Shown one piece after another: positions 1-10,654 of a stretch of DNA of 64,000 nt. Origin of the DNA: Paralichthys olivaceus (taxonomy: Eukaryota > Chordata > Actinopteri > Pleuronectiformes > Paralichthyidae); the NCBI RefSeq assembly GCF_024713975.1, contig NC_091096.1, forward strand, positions 18,567,458 through 18,631,457, written 5' to 3'. Numbering within the stretch: the first letter of the stretch is position 1; each line of letters opens with the position of its first letter. The position numbers were made by a program, and so were the translations under genes. The notes beneath the pieces are model-generated. The model saw only the letters and a list, made by a program, of their open reading frames with translations. It did no database searches and was not told the origin of the DNA.

Positions 1-3000
1 GACCACGCCAGCCTGCAGCGCAGAAGAGACTGTCAGGGCTTTGTCGATGTCGTTGGTGAACACGCCTGCTGCCAGGCCGTAGTGTGTGCTGTTGGCTCTC
101 TGGATGACTTCATGGATGCTACGGAAACACATGATCTGCTGCACTGGACCAAAAATCTGGATAAGAGTGTAAGAATTTCAGAGCACAGCGTTAAAATGAG
201 GATGCAAATAATGTGGGTGCTTGTCATGTGCACCATGAATCATGGTTGCATATGTGCAGACGTGCATTAAAGCAGGGTACCTCTTCTTTGGCAATGCGCA
301 TATCATCTGTGACATCTGAGAAGATGGTGGGTTGGATAAAAAGTCCCTGCTGACCCCACGCGGATCCCCCACATTCCAGTGTGGCTCCCTCCCTCTTGCC
401 GCTCTCTATCAGCTCCATTATCTTATCAAACTGCTTCTGGTCAATCTGCAGAAAACAGGATCAGTATTAGACAAGAGTTTTACTTCCTGACCAGCGAAAC
501 AACATCAGTTCTCACATAAATACGGTCCCTGTGTACCTGTGGCCCGTGATCCACCCCTGGCAGCAGGGGGTTTCCCAGGATTTTGGATGTGGCCCTCTCG
601 ACGCTGCGACGGACAAACTCCTCGTAGATCGGTTCCTCTACAAACACCCTGGATCCAGCCAGACAGCACTGGCCCTGGTTGAAGAACAGACCACTGTGGG
701 CCTGCTCCACTGCGTACTCCACTGCAAGACAGACATGTTCACACTCAAGTCTGAACGGCTGTAGGTATATTGTTGCCATGAAGTAAGAAAGGTTGAACAG
801 TATCATCAGTGTTTATTTGTGTGTATTTTATGTTCATGTTGACAACCTGCATATGAGTAATTTCAAAGAATCTAGCTCTCTTTAACAGTGCAGAGAAAAA
901 GGCAACCCCTTCAATAGTGTTCAGTATGTTAATGCTGTAGCACATACTGAAGGTACAGCAAGATAACTACATTTTAAAAAAACTACCGTAAACTTAACAA
1001 GTATAAATACTCACAGTCACAGTCTGCAAAGACAATATTTGGATTTTTGCCGCCGAGTTCCAGTGTAACTCTCTTCAGATTGCTGTCGCCTGCAGCCTTC
1101 TGAATGAGTTTCCCAACCTAGCAGCCAAGATACACAGTTACTCCTCTACACAGGAGAGGAGAGGAGAGGAGAGGAGAGGAGAGGAGAGGAGAGGAGAGGA
1201 GAGGAGAGGAGAGGAGAGGAGAGGAGAGGAGAGGAGAGGAGAGCAGAGGAACTGTTTCTCGTGTCAGTAGAATACTTACAGCGGTAGATCCAGTGAAGGC
1301 GACTTTGTCTATGTCCATGTGATGAGAAATGGCACAGCCGGCTGTCTGACCGTAGCCCGGCACCACATTAACCACACCTGGAGGAAACCCGACCTGAACC
1401 CGGAGAATTGGAGGGAGCGATATAACAAACAGGCACCACACATGCACATGATCAGCTCATAATCTCAGAGCAGCTACGCAGGTCTCAACAATGTCTAAGT
1501 GAAAGTTTATAGCCGTTGTTAACATGTTCTTTGCTCTTACAAACAGTAATAATCCCAGTACCTCTTTTATGAGTGCAGCCATGTGCAGGGCTGATAATGG
1601 GGTCTGTTCAGCAGGTTTGATGACAACAGTGTTCCCACAGCACAGAGCAGGAGCAATCTTCCATGCAAACATCATCAGTGGGAAGTTCCACTGTCGTCCA
1701 ATTTGCACACACATGTTCAGATGCAACAACATAAAGAGTTTCAATGAGTATAATTGATTTTAAGAAGCATTCAAATACAGGAGGATGTGGCATTAGCCAG
1801 ACTCCGACAACAGCTACACTGATGTCAGGTAAAACAAGTTCAAACATATTGCCAGACTCAATATTCTATGCTGTAAAATTGTGTACAGATTACATTATTG
1901 TGTTGCATTGTTTGTAAGTGCTGTACAGATAAATACAATACACAAATACATATACAAATGTGAAACTTGATGAATATAGTTTAATGCCTAAGACTAAATA
2001 TTCTTAACGGAATGTAAATATTTCAATGCTTTGCCTAAACTACATTCTTAAAGTGCTGCATATGACAGAATTGTTCTTTCTACTCACAGGAATGATCTGG
2101 CCACACACTCCAATGGGCTCATGTCGAGTGTAAGTAAAGTACTCTCCATCTAAAATATATATATGTGTATGGTTAACTCACTTTGAATAAACTGTGACAT
2201 AAATGTCAGAATTGTTAAACATGGCTGTATACAGTATATAGAGAGTAGTAGTCAGAGTAGTTGATAAGTAAGTAAAGATACAAGATACAATATACAAACA
2301 ATTAAATATTAAAAATTAATGTATACGATGTAAATAGAATACATATATGTAACAGTATTACACACACACTGAAAATATCTGTCTATAATCTTTATCTATA
2401 ATTTAAACGACAACAACTCACCTACTGGGATGGTTTTGCCATGAACCTTGTCGGCCCAGCCTCCATAATATCTCAAAGTTTTGATTGTTGCCATCAGATC
2501 TACAAAATACGCCATGAGAAAAACTTTGCCGGAGTCCAGAGCCTCCAGGGTCTACAAACACAAAACACAAGAATCAATTAAAAAAGGAAGCCATTGTTTC
2601 ATTGTATTGGTCTTTATTTTTTAAATCCAAATTGTATATATATGTTTGTGTGTGTGTGTGGGTGTGTCTGTGTGTTTCTCACTGCCAGTAGAAGCCGATC
2701 TCTCTCCACTAAGTCAGCAAGTCTATTAAGTAGATGACCTCGGTCTGAGGCGTCCATGGATCGCCATGGTGACCCCATCTGGAAGGCGGCTCGGGCGCTC
2801 CTCACCGCCTTGTCAACATCTTCCTAAAAGAGATTCAGTTTGAGTCAAGTCAAGTCTGTTTCTGGGCTCTAAAGCCCAAAATCCCAAATGACAAATCCAA
2901 CAATTTGTGAAGCATAAAGCCTCTATCTTTAGAAACTGAATACGGATAAGGAAAAAACTCCCCATAAATGTATAATAAACAGGAAGAGTAACAGAGTAGG

Positions 3001-5068
3001 GATCCCTCCTGCAGGACAGAACACTCTACAGACACATTTGTACAAAAGGCAATGAACTGAGATAAGAATCACTTCTAATTGAACTGGTGATACTTACTGC
3101 ATCAGCCTCCTCCACGTCACACAGCAGCTCTCCTGTGGCGGGATTATACACAGGAATCTTTTTCCCGCTGCATGACTCATGCCACTCGTTGTTGATGAAC
3201 AACTGAGACACCAGAGGAGAATCAGAAAGAAATAACACACGCAGAAACAAATGATCAAGTTCCTTTTTCTTCCTCCTTTAAGTGGGGTCTCCCCGTCTTG
3301 TTGTCTCGGAGCAGATCAAAGTGGTTAACACACAGTGAAGTATATCAGCTCCTCTGATAAAACTAATAACAGGCTCGCTGGATTTAGAGGGAGGTGTTCT
3401 CCCTGATCTTTATTATGTGGTGCATCTGCATGCTGTAAATCATGTAGAGTATATTCAGGAAGCAGCTTTCATCAGTAAACCTACTGATAAAGGGCCAATA
3501 AAAAAAGTTTCCCTTAGTCATCTTGTTAAATCCACATTTCCATTCTCCTCTAATTACAAACAGACACAGCATATTTATTGTTTTCATTTTGGAAACAAAC
3601 CAAATATAGTCAAATACTACACATCACTGTATTAAAGGGCAACTGAACCTCTGCATTATTCAGGCAAGAGGTGGAGAAATCGGGTGAAGGAAGTGATGTA
3701 TTAACTTCACAGCTGAGATCATGTGATTTTCTTAAAAATACCCAGACACCAGGTAAAATATTTTTTCAATCAAAACTTGACATCTGAATGTAAAAGACCC
3801 ACAAAGATCTGGCTGCAGTGGATGTGTCTGTGCACAGTGCTAATAATAATAGCTGGGAAAGATGAATCCACCATTTACTTACAGTGGTTGATTTACATAT
3901 CCTTGTAAGATTATACGTGTGCTGCTTTAGCTCGTTTATCTTACCTTAGTGTGTTGAATTGTGGGCTCTGGGACTGGCATGGGCAGGGCCTGCATCTCAG
4001 GTCTGTCTACGCTCTGCGGACTGTGATTCTGGTTTGGAACCTGGTGGTTGCACCCGTTGCCAGACTGCTGCTGGTGGTCGTTGTCAGGCTGGGAGTTCAT
4101 GTTTGCATGTTTTCCCTCTGAAAAACAGACACAAATGGAAGCCTGTGTCCAAAACCGAGCGTGTTTGTGTGCGTGCGTGTGTGCTTTCCAATGTACTGTA
4201 ACGCATGTTGGTGTGACCCCTTGATTGTGAAAGTTAATCTTGTTATCTTGTTCACTGGGTGAGAATAGTTCCTTTCGTGTTGGCACAAGATGCCCTACCA
4301 ACCCAGTGGAGTAACAGAGCCTGTGCCAAATTAGGTACTGGCATTGTCGGCAGGGTAACACCACAAGGGTCAGGGGTTACGACTGGCACCATAAAGTCGG
4401 GCTGGCTCTGAGCGGTGGACTGGACTGACCTCATTTGGACGAAGGGGATCAGAGAACAGCAGGATGCTGCTGAATACTACAGAGGTGTGCTTCATCAAAT
4501 CCCCCCCCCCAAAAAACAAAGCTGTGATCAGAAATTAAGAATATTTCACCTGTCCTATTGTTTCCCCTCAATTTATATTTTCAATTTATGAAGCACAACA
4601 ACTGTGTTTTTAACAGGTGCTATATACATTTATTTAAATTTAAGTTTATAATTATTACCATTACTTTTATTAGTAGTATTACATACACAGACACTCAAAA
4701 CTACATTTAATCCATGCACACAGACAGAAAGAAAACAATGTATTGCCCCTTATCAAAGTTTTTTTGTGTCTCATCTTCTGTATTGATTAGTATTGAATAC
4801 AAACAAATATTGGACTTAGATTTGCCTTGTTAAGGAGATTAAACACATAATTGGAGAAGAAGTATCAAGATTTAGTAGAATCAGTAAATCTTAACTTTAA
4901 CCATCATTAATGAAGTAGCTTGTTGATCTTATCATAAGATGAACTGGGCCACAGTCGTTCACTGTAAAACACGAGAGGTTGCAAGAGTCTGTGTGAGGAG
5001 TCGTTACCTGTGGGAGAAGCTGATGAGGAGGCTCCAGCCTGGTAGATCCCCGCTCCGGTCACCGGCAT
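1..5068 (-). CDS. aldh1a1: aldehyde dehydrogenase 1A family (retinal dehydrogenase, aldh1a1-like), 3' end outside window
   Basis: NAD-dependent cytosolic enzyme that oxidises retinaldehyde to retinoic acid. Twelve coding exons chain in frame on the minus strand: 5068-5008, 4117-3945, 3202-3098, 2823-2683, 2551-2422, 2149-2088, 1690-1562, 1393-1280, 1117-1015, 721-537, 445-281, 156-1. They give 508 codons; roughly 50 C-terminal residues lie beyond position 1. Visible motifs are FINNEWHES (about residue 80), [26 protein letters not shown], catalytic Glu in LELGGKNP (about E325), and catalytic Cys in FFNQGQCC (about C359). The E-to-C spacing of 34 matches human ALDH1A1. ALDH1A1-specific matches are [31 protein letters not shown] and [11 protein letters not shown]. 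Exon sizes (105, 141, 130, 129, 114, 103, 185, 165) are, from memory, those of ALDH1A genes. Oddities: 78 residues precede FINNEW (about 22 in human), and Ala replaces Glu in GSTEVG. The 1A1 assignment rests on motifs and on the CYP1D1/anxa1 neighbours; 1A2 or 1A3 is less likely. Confidence 0.93.
1152..1243. repeat. (GAGGA)n pentanucleotide repeat in an aldh1a intron
   Basis: About 18 near-perfect tandem copies of a 5-bp purine unit lie in the intron between the exons at 1117-1015 and 1393-1280, about 35 bp from the downstream acceptor. As transcribed (minus strand) the run is pyrimidine-rich (CTCCT)n and could lengthen the polypyrimidine tract of that acceptor. Confidence 0.95.
3203..3944. 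other. intron of aldh1a, no further feature seen
   Basis: This 742-bp intron separates the leader exon from the exon starting LFINNEW. Short open frames in it have no recognisable domain or splice-consistent structure. No repeat or RNA gene is recognised. Confidence 0.6.
4118..5007. other. first intron of aldh1a
   Basis: Bounded by the donor CACAG|gtaacg of exon 1 and the acceptor ttttcag of exon 2 (minus strand). It is AT-rich in the middle, with a C10 tract near 4501. No independent gene is visible. Confidence 0.6.
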
Positions 5069-5115
5069 GTTGCGGCTGCTCCTCTCTTCCTCTCACCGGC
5101 GGCGGAGCGGAGCCT

Positions 5116-5199
5116 CGTCTTTATAAGAAGAGGAGGAGACCGCATCATCCTTCACGTCTTTATAAGAGGAGGAGGAGGAGGAGGCAGTATCATCCATCA
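5116..5199 (-). promoter_or_regulatory. tandemly duplicated TATA promoter of the aldh1a gene
   Basis: Two adjacent, slightly diverged copies (5116-5154 and 5155-5199) each carry the minus-strand box TATAAAG, at 5125-5119 and 5164-5158. The boxes sit about 51 and 90 nt upstream of the start codon at 5068. This implies possible transcription starts near 5093 and 5132, by the usual 25-30 nt spacing. The copies share the CGTCTTTATAAGA core, a GAGGAGGA run and an ATCATCC(T/A)TCA tail. Which box is used cannot be told from sequence. Confidence 0.6.
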
Positions 5200-5659
5200 C
5201 CCCCCCCCGTCTGATCACCGTTCACACTGAACCAATCCCACTTCACCCCACGTGTCCCCCCGCGAGGCAGACACCGCGCAGAAGACGTGTCGGTTAAAGC
5301 AGCGTGGCGTTCGGTGTGAGTTACACATTTGAAATATTATTAAAAAACATGTGAGCAATGATCAGGTCTCAGCTCATTTTACTGTGGTGGAGTTTAACCA
5401 TCAGCAATTAGTTAAACTTGAGTCTTTCCATTAAATGCAACTTTAAAGCATACTGATCCTCACACTGTTTATATCACAGATAGACCTGCTGGTTACTTTG
5501 CTGATTGTGATTCTGCAAACAAATTACAAATACAATTTAATAAGGTGCATTCCAGTGGTGGATCCAGGATTTTTTTAATTGAGTTGCTCCAGTTTTAACA
5601 AAGGGGCAAATTATATGTCCAACATCCATGCACAAGTCCTAATTCAGTAAGGTGCACAT

Positions 5660-5903
5660 TTAAAGGGATAGTTCACTGCAGTAACTGCAGCAGTAAGCAG
5701 TAGTGATGACACCACAGGAGCAGTATAGAAGCATTTTATGTTTTTTTTTACGTTTTAAGATGTGGTCGCCACTTATTTCAATTGGATTTGGTCGCAATTC
5801 TGTTTACCCCTGAAACTCCAAAGCTGTTTGGTGGACTCAAACACGCCATAGTGGTGAGGAGATAATGAGTGGATTTTCATATTTGGGTGAACTATCCCTT
5901 TAA
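5660..5903. mobile_element. MITE-like element with 17-bp perfect terminal inverted repeats
   Basis: TTAAAGGGATAGTTCAC at 5660-5676 and its exact reverse complement at 5887-5903 bound a 244-bp AT-rich, non-coding insert. Internal sequence (CCACAGGAGC, GTGGACTCAAACAC, AGTGGTGAG) recurs in a second copy at about 36530-37060. Non-autonomous DNA transposon is inferred from this structure. The TTAA end suggests a TTAA or TA target, but I cannot assign the superfamily. Confidence 0.75.
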
Positions 5904-5919
5904 GTGATTCATCGTTTAC

Positions 5920-8100
5920 TGTTCTGCTCTATAGCTTTGAGGAATGCAACACAGTGTGAACTTAACATTTAAAAATATATTTATTGTTATGTTACAAGTG
6001 ACATGTCTAGACTTTTAAAAACATGAACTTCAAACAACCACAAGCTGCTTTCGGTCAATTGTTACATTACTTCTGTTGTCCATGAATCATTTCAGCCCGA
6101 CAGCCTGGACAGGCCCATCTACAAGGCAGCAAACATAATTGGGAAGATGCTTGCTTTGATAAGGGGCCTCCTGCTGCTTCACTGTCTCCCGCGAACAATG
6201 TGATCACATAACTTTGTCTGATGTGCCTATTTTGATCTAGAAATACACACATCGCTTTGAGAAATATCCCCTGGGACAACTCAACCTCTGTAATTAACCC
6301 TTGTTTAACAATGAAATGATCAGCAGAACTGCATTCAGGGAGTGTTGCAAAACACAGAGGAAACTGTCTTCACATACCGATGTGTATTGCTCTATTTTGT
6401 TGCCTTAAAACTTGTGCTATAAAGGCAAAGTTTTAAGCCTGAACGAGGATTATAACTCGTATTTAATCTTGATTTGCCTGCAGGTGTTTTGAGTCATGTA
6501 CAGGTATGTTAAATCAGTAATTCTGCTCTAATGTCTGACTGTAAGCAACATGTTCTTCTTCTAGACATTTCAGCATCTAGTCCGTCTCCACAAAGTCTCT
6601 GTCTGCCAGAGTTAATGACAAGACCAGACTGCCTCAGCCTCGAGAGGACGTGGACCACTGGGTCAAAGGAGCTGTCGCTCGGCCTGACAGCACCGGGTGT
6701 CCCACGTTTGAGCCTGAGCCGAATCGACGGTTCGATGGAGAGTGAGAAAGAAAGGAGAATGAAAGGAATGAAAGATGGAGAGGGAGAGATAGTGAGAGAG
6801 CTCGGGAGGAAGAAGTAATACATGCATGTGTGAAAGGAGGGAAAAGGAGGGATGAAGGGTGCAAGAAGGAAGAGCAACAAAGGGCTTTGCTAATCAGTGA
6901 AAGGCAACAAGGTAAACATAGCAAATGATGAAAACTAAAAAGATGGCTGCTTGAATGAGAGGGACCTGGATCTGTCAGGTATTATATAGGTAGCTGTGGT
7001 TTTATGATGGTGATCCACATTGTCCCACACATTGTTCTTATATATTTCTTGGAGAGATGTTTTTATTAACCAGGTGCTGGATCTTACAGAGCAGGGCCGG
7101 TGTTGCTGAGGTCTGTCTGCCTGTCATGTCTATGGGCACGCAGCTCTCAGCAGTCACACCAACCTGCACTCACTGTGCATGGTGCACATTGCATGCATGT
7201 TCACAGAGCATTATCACATCATAATATAGTTAGCATTGTCTGACTGGGGTACAACATTTTCTCAGTATATGCATCACTCCTACAATGCTTTTCACACTAT
7301 AGCCTGCACTCACTGTTACACTCAAGTGTTACAAGTACACATAGCAGGTCACTGACTTTACGGCAAAGTCTTCACTATTACATTTTCTCTGATTGGCAAG
7401 TTACATGAAGATGTTAAGGTGCCTTGATAAATCTGAAAACATTCAGGTGCTTTTCCATGTGCACAGTGGAAAAGCACTGCAGTATGACCAGATGCAGCTG
7501 ATATTAGGAGACAGCCTCAACCCCTGATTAAAAACATAAAAGCTTTGGATATAAGTGTCCGTCTTTCTACAACAATGCAAGCATGGTTTGCAATTCACTA
7601 CTACTACAACCCTGTATGAGGCTTATGTTGGGTTCTTGTTTATATAGGAGTGTGGGAATCATTTGGAATAAAACTGAGGATCCTGGTTTGAGTGTGGGAA
7701 TAAATCTGTCTTGACACATTTGCACATCAGAAACAGAGCAGCTGCTGCCATGTTGTAAAAAAGCATGATTTAAGAAATTCAAGTCTCACCAGTGGGTATA
7801 ATATATCCTGGCTCCAACACACACTGCTGGAAGGGATGGGCAATGGACGATTGGTAGGCAGATTAATCAAAGTGATCATCTGTTTGTAAAGATGTGCTTT
7901 TCTGTGACTGCAGGGTGATACTTAAGCAGTGGTACCCATGTGATTGCAAGCTGTAAGTAGCATGCGTAGGACATCTTGAAACGCACATGCATACGGGTCT
8001 GTTTGCCCCTCTAGAGATAACCAGAATTAATGTTTGACTGGGACACTTTCCTCTAAATCATGGAGAGCCACATGAATATATCTGTGGAAAAGAAAAAAGA
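5920..8100. other. intergenic sequence without a supported gene
   Basis: This lies between the aldh1a promoter and the minus-strand candidate transcript at 8.2-9.2 kb. It holds a purine-rich stretch at about 6735-6870 and ordinary AT-rich DNA. Open frames at 6509-6924 are made by the purine/pyrimidine bias. I see no exon-like structure. Confidence 0.5.
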
Positions 8101-8120
8101 GAAACTCTTTATAAATATAT

Positions 8121-8138
8121 GTGTGTGTGTGTGTGTGT
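8121..8138. repeat. short (GT)n microsatellite
   Basis: Nine uninterrupted GT units in intergenic DNA, just 3' of the minus-strand candidate micro-gene. Confidence 0.9.
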
Positions 8139-8219
8139 ATGTATTTCTTTGCATACAGTGCATATCTCTATACTACACTAGTTCAATCTACCAGCAGTCT
8201 GAGACCGGTGTGGTCCTAC

Positions 8220-9173
8220 TTAGCTTGGCAAAGAGAGACAGCTCATCCGAGTCCCCTTGAGCCTGAACTGAGGAGGACCAATGCGTGAAGATCCAGGTGA
8301 AGATCTGAGGTAATGCTGCTCCACTGGTAGCATCTCCACATGTCCACAGTCTGGAAGACAAACAGGATCAGATTTAATAGACAATGGATTAAACGAGAAA
8401 TTGCAAAATTTCTATATAAATGATTTTTTTTAAACAAGCAACAAATACACAACCCATGTTTAGGTTCAGCATCGCACACAGTGCCGCAACTACATCAAAT
8501 AGAAGTATTCATATATATTTTTGACTCAGACGTTTGCAAATTAGAATTGGATTTTATCACAACTGATGCTAGATACTGTCTAGCATCAGTTGTGATAAAG
8601 GACTTTTTTGCTTATTTAAGATCTGTGTCCTCAGTTATAGACACAAACAACTACAGTAAACACAATGATCACTTATAATAAATACAGATACAGATACAGA
8701 TGCAGATGCACACCATACCATTAAATATTAGCTGTATAATCCCTAAAGAATGAAATGTACATTTACCATGTGGTCTTCAGTATGAGATAAAGGGCAGACA
8801 CAGTTTAAGGGCACTAAATAATGCATTGTATGCATGATTGCAGGATGTGACATTTCAAAGACAGTGTGCAGTGTAAAGTGTTTTAAGATAAGATAAGATA
8901 ATCCTGTATTAGACTTCATGACTATCTGAACCAAACAAACTCACGAGGACTGTCACTTGTTACCTTCCACTGCAAATAACACGATGCGTAACATTAGGAA
9001 ACTTATGATCACACTAGTACGGCTAGCACCTGCTAGCTAACTAGTTAGCTACACCAACGTATTTGTAGCGGATTGAGCATCATTTATTAGAAACCACAGA
9101 AATGACCTGAACGCAGATAACCAGAAACAGTCCGTTCTTTACAACTCTCTTTAACTTTGTCAGAACTCACCAT
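8220..9173 (-). CDS. candidate three-exon micro-gene, 52-aa hypothetical protein
   Basis: I do not recognise this product. Three minus-strand blocks with good splice sites chain in frame. The first exon ends in ATG at 9173-9171 directly before a gtgagt donor. A 25-nt exon at 8969-8945 has a ttatttgcag acceptor and a gtgagt donor. The last exon is 8350-8220, with a cttccag acceptor and a TAA stop. The joined frame starts MWKVTSDSPH and ends SCLSLPS (53 codons with stop). Skipping the middle exon gives a 36-codon frame instead. In the last exon all three frames are open over much of its length, so coding status is weak: this could equally be a lncRNA. The upstream exon lies beside a CTCF-like site. 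Confidence 0.22.
8553..8599. other. perfect 21-bp inverted repeat with a 5-nt loop
   Basis: The left arm 8553-8573 and right arm 8579-8599 are exact reverse complements (arm begins TTTATCACAACTGATGCTAG), with loop TACTG. It could form a very stable DNA cruciform or RNA hairpin. It falls in the last intron of the candidate micro-gene. Loop size and absence of arm mismatches are unlike a typical conserved pre-miRNA. Confidence 0.95.
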
Positions 9174-9256
9174 CAGTCTCTCAAGAGGACGCGTCTTCCG
9201 CTGTATCCTGGAGACCAGTCTTCTTCTGTGGTTTATCTGGACATCTAAGTGCTTTT

Positions 9257-9271
9257 ACCGCCACCTAGCGT
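9257..9271 (-). promoter_or_regulatory. CTCF-like motif
   Basis: Read on the minus strand, ACGCTAGGTGGCGGT matches 13 of 15 positions of the vertebrate CTCF core (CCASYAGRKGGCRSY). It sits between the minus-strand candidate exon and the CYP1D1 upstream region. TAGCGTG, which fits an AhR/XRE core (TNGCGTG), overlaps it on the plus strand at 9266-9272. Both are motif-level predictions only. Confidence 0.4.
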
Positions 9272-9734
9272 GCTGAGTTATAATTCGTTTTCAACGATGA
9301 GGGAAATATAAAGATACAGTCTATGGTTTGCAGACTGCATCAGGGTGATCACGAGGAGTCAGGGGGTGACAGGGACAGTTTGGAGAGCGGCAAGTGTGTC
9401 AAAGACATTAAAGTTAGATTCAAACATGGATACAAGAGAATAGCAGAGCACTGGGGGCAACACAACCAAAGGCCAAAAAAGAAGATGTCAGCAGAGACAT
9501 TGATGTTCTGACAAACACAACATGCCTGATCCTGAGGGCTTGTGGATGTGATGATGAACTGTTTGTGTGTGAAATCACATCAGCACTATCACTATGGGGA
9601 TCTGTAGCCTGAAAGCACAACCACAGTCAAACTGCAGGGGACATGAAGTCGAGCCAAACAGATAGAGAGCGTCCCCTTGTGGCACAATGTGAAAATTACA
9701 CTGTTCATAAAACTGATGGGGTCTGTGACCCTGT

Positions 9735-9825
9735 GATGGAGTAATACTCAGATCCTTTCATTGTGTAAAATCATTATGTTCCATATTCAAGTTTTACTTA
9801 CACCTAAGATGTCAAAGGTGGTGTA
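9735..9825. repeat. degenerate dispersed repeat fragment (ACTCAGATCCTTT family)
   Basis: The stretch GGAGTAATACTCAGATCCTTT is followed by a TTTTACTT segment and resembles the steplike 'tactcagatcctttacttaagtaaaagtac' repeat common in teleost genomes. Related copies are at about 16764-17240 and 36180-37165. Low information content makes the boundaries approximate. Confidence 0.4.
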
Positions 9826-10113
9826 AGACTGAACTAATACAGCAATAGAAATATAAAAGCATTTTCATCATAACCATATATTTAACAATGTGTTATTGTT
9901 CCTCAAAAACAAGAATTTAAAAGCAAGCTGTAAAAACATACTTGCATTTAAGCTACACGTGTCCTTCCTTCAAAATGTATTATTTCTTAATATCAGTAAA
10001 TCATTGTGGTGCACTTATGCTCCCAGGCAACCCTGTTTATTCTAAATCACATTTCTTAATATTTAAGGCCTTAAAAAAACATTTTATATTGTGCAACAAA
10101 CAGCCTCCCCCGC

Positions 10114-10439
10114 TATAAGGGGCTATAGAACAGGAGAGGAGGGGCTCCTGTTATGAATGATTCCAGTCTGCGGTAAATGGGTCGATGCGGTCACTGGCTG
10201 ACCTGAGGCCTGAGCCAAGTTTCTCGCCATGTCTGCCTCTCTATTGTGAGCGGGCAGCAGCTCCCTCTGCAGGGGGCCCGATTGCTGCTCAAAGGGACGT
10301 CCCGGACTGTGAGCCACTCTCACTAACACTGACAGGTTCCCCAGGATCAGACCTGAGACTCCTGCCTGTCTCTGCTTTGCTCTATGTTGTCTGGTTCTGA
10401 CTCCTCGCTTTACACCAAAGTTACAGAGGAGCCTACATG
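10114..10439 (+). promoter_or_regulatory. probable promoter and 5' noncoding exon of the CYP1D1 gene
   Basis: A TATAAG box at 10114-10119 is followed by about 300 bp ending in a good donor, CTACATG|gtgagt, at 10439/10440. The coding exon has acceptors near 10633 (tctcag) and 10641 (tttgcag), so an untranslated first exon of about 10145-10439 is likely. The ATG just before the donor would give only a short upstream open frame. Confidence 0.45.
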
Positions 10440-10654
10440 GTGAGTTTTATTACAAAATTGATTCCCATATTTCTCTCTTTCTACCTTTGTCTATTTGTTT
10501 GGTTTTCATCCTTCTTTCCATTGCATACTTTTTACTTTTTGTAGAAAGATTCTCTCTACATTTTCAAACTAATTGAATGTTGGTCTCTTTTCTCTCTGAA
10601 ACATAACTTTTCACTTCCTTTCTATGTCTCAGTATTTGCAGTTTACCAAGCAAG

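Noticed and set aside
6509-6924. Frames of 95-123 codons on both strands
   Set aside because: Purine/pyrimidine strand bias; low-complexity translation.
8553-8599. Calling the hairpin a microRNA gene
   Set aside because: Stem of 21 bp without the longer imperfect pre-miRNA stem and no known seed recognised; kept only as a structural observation.
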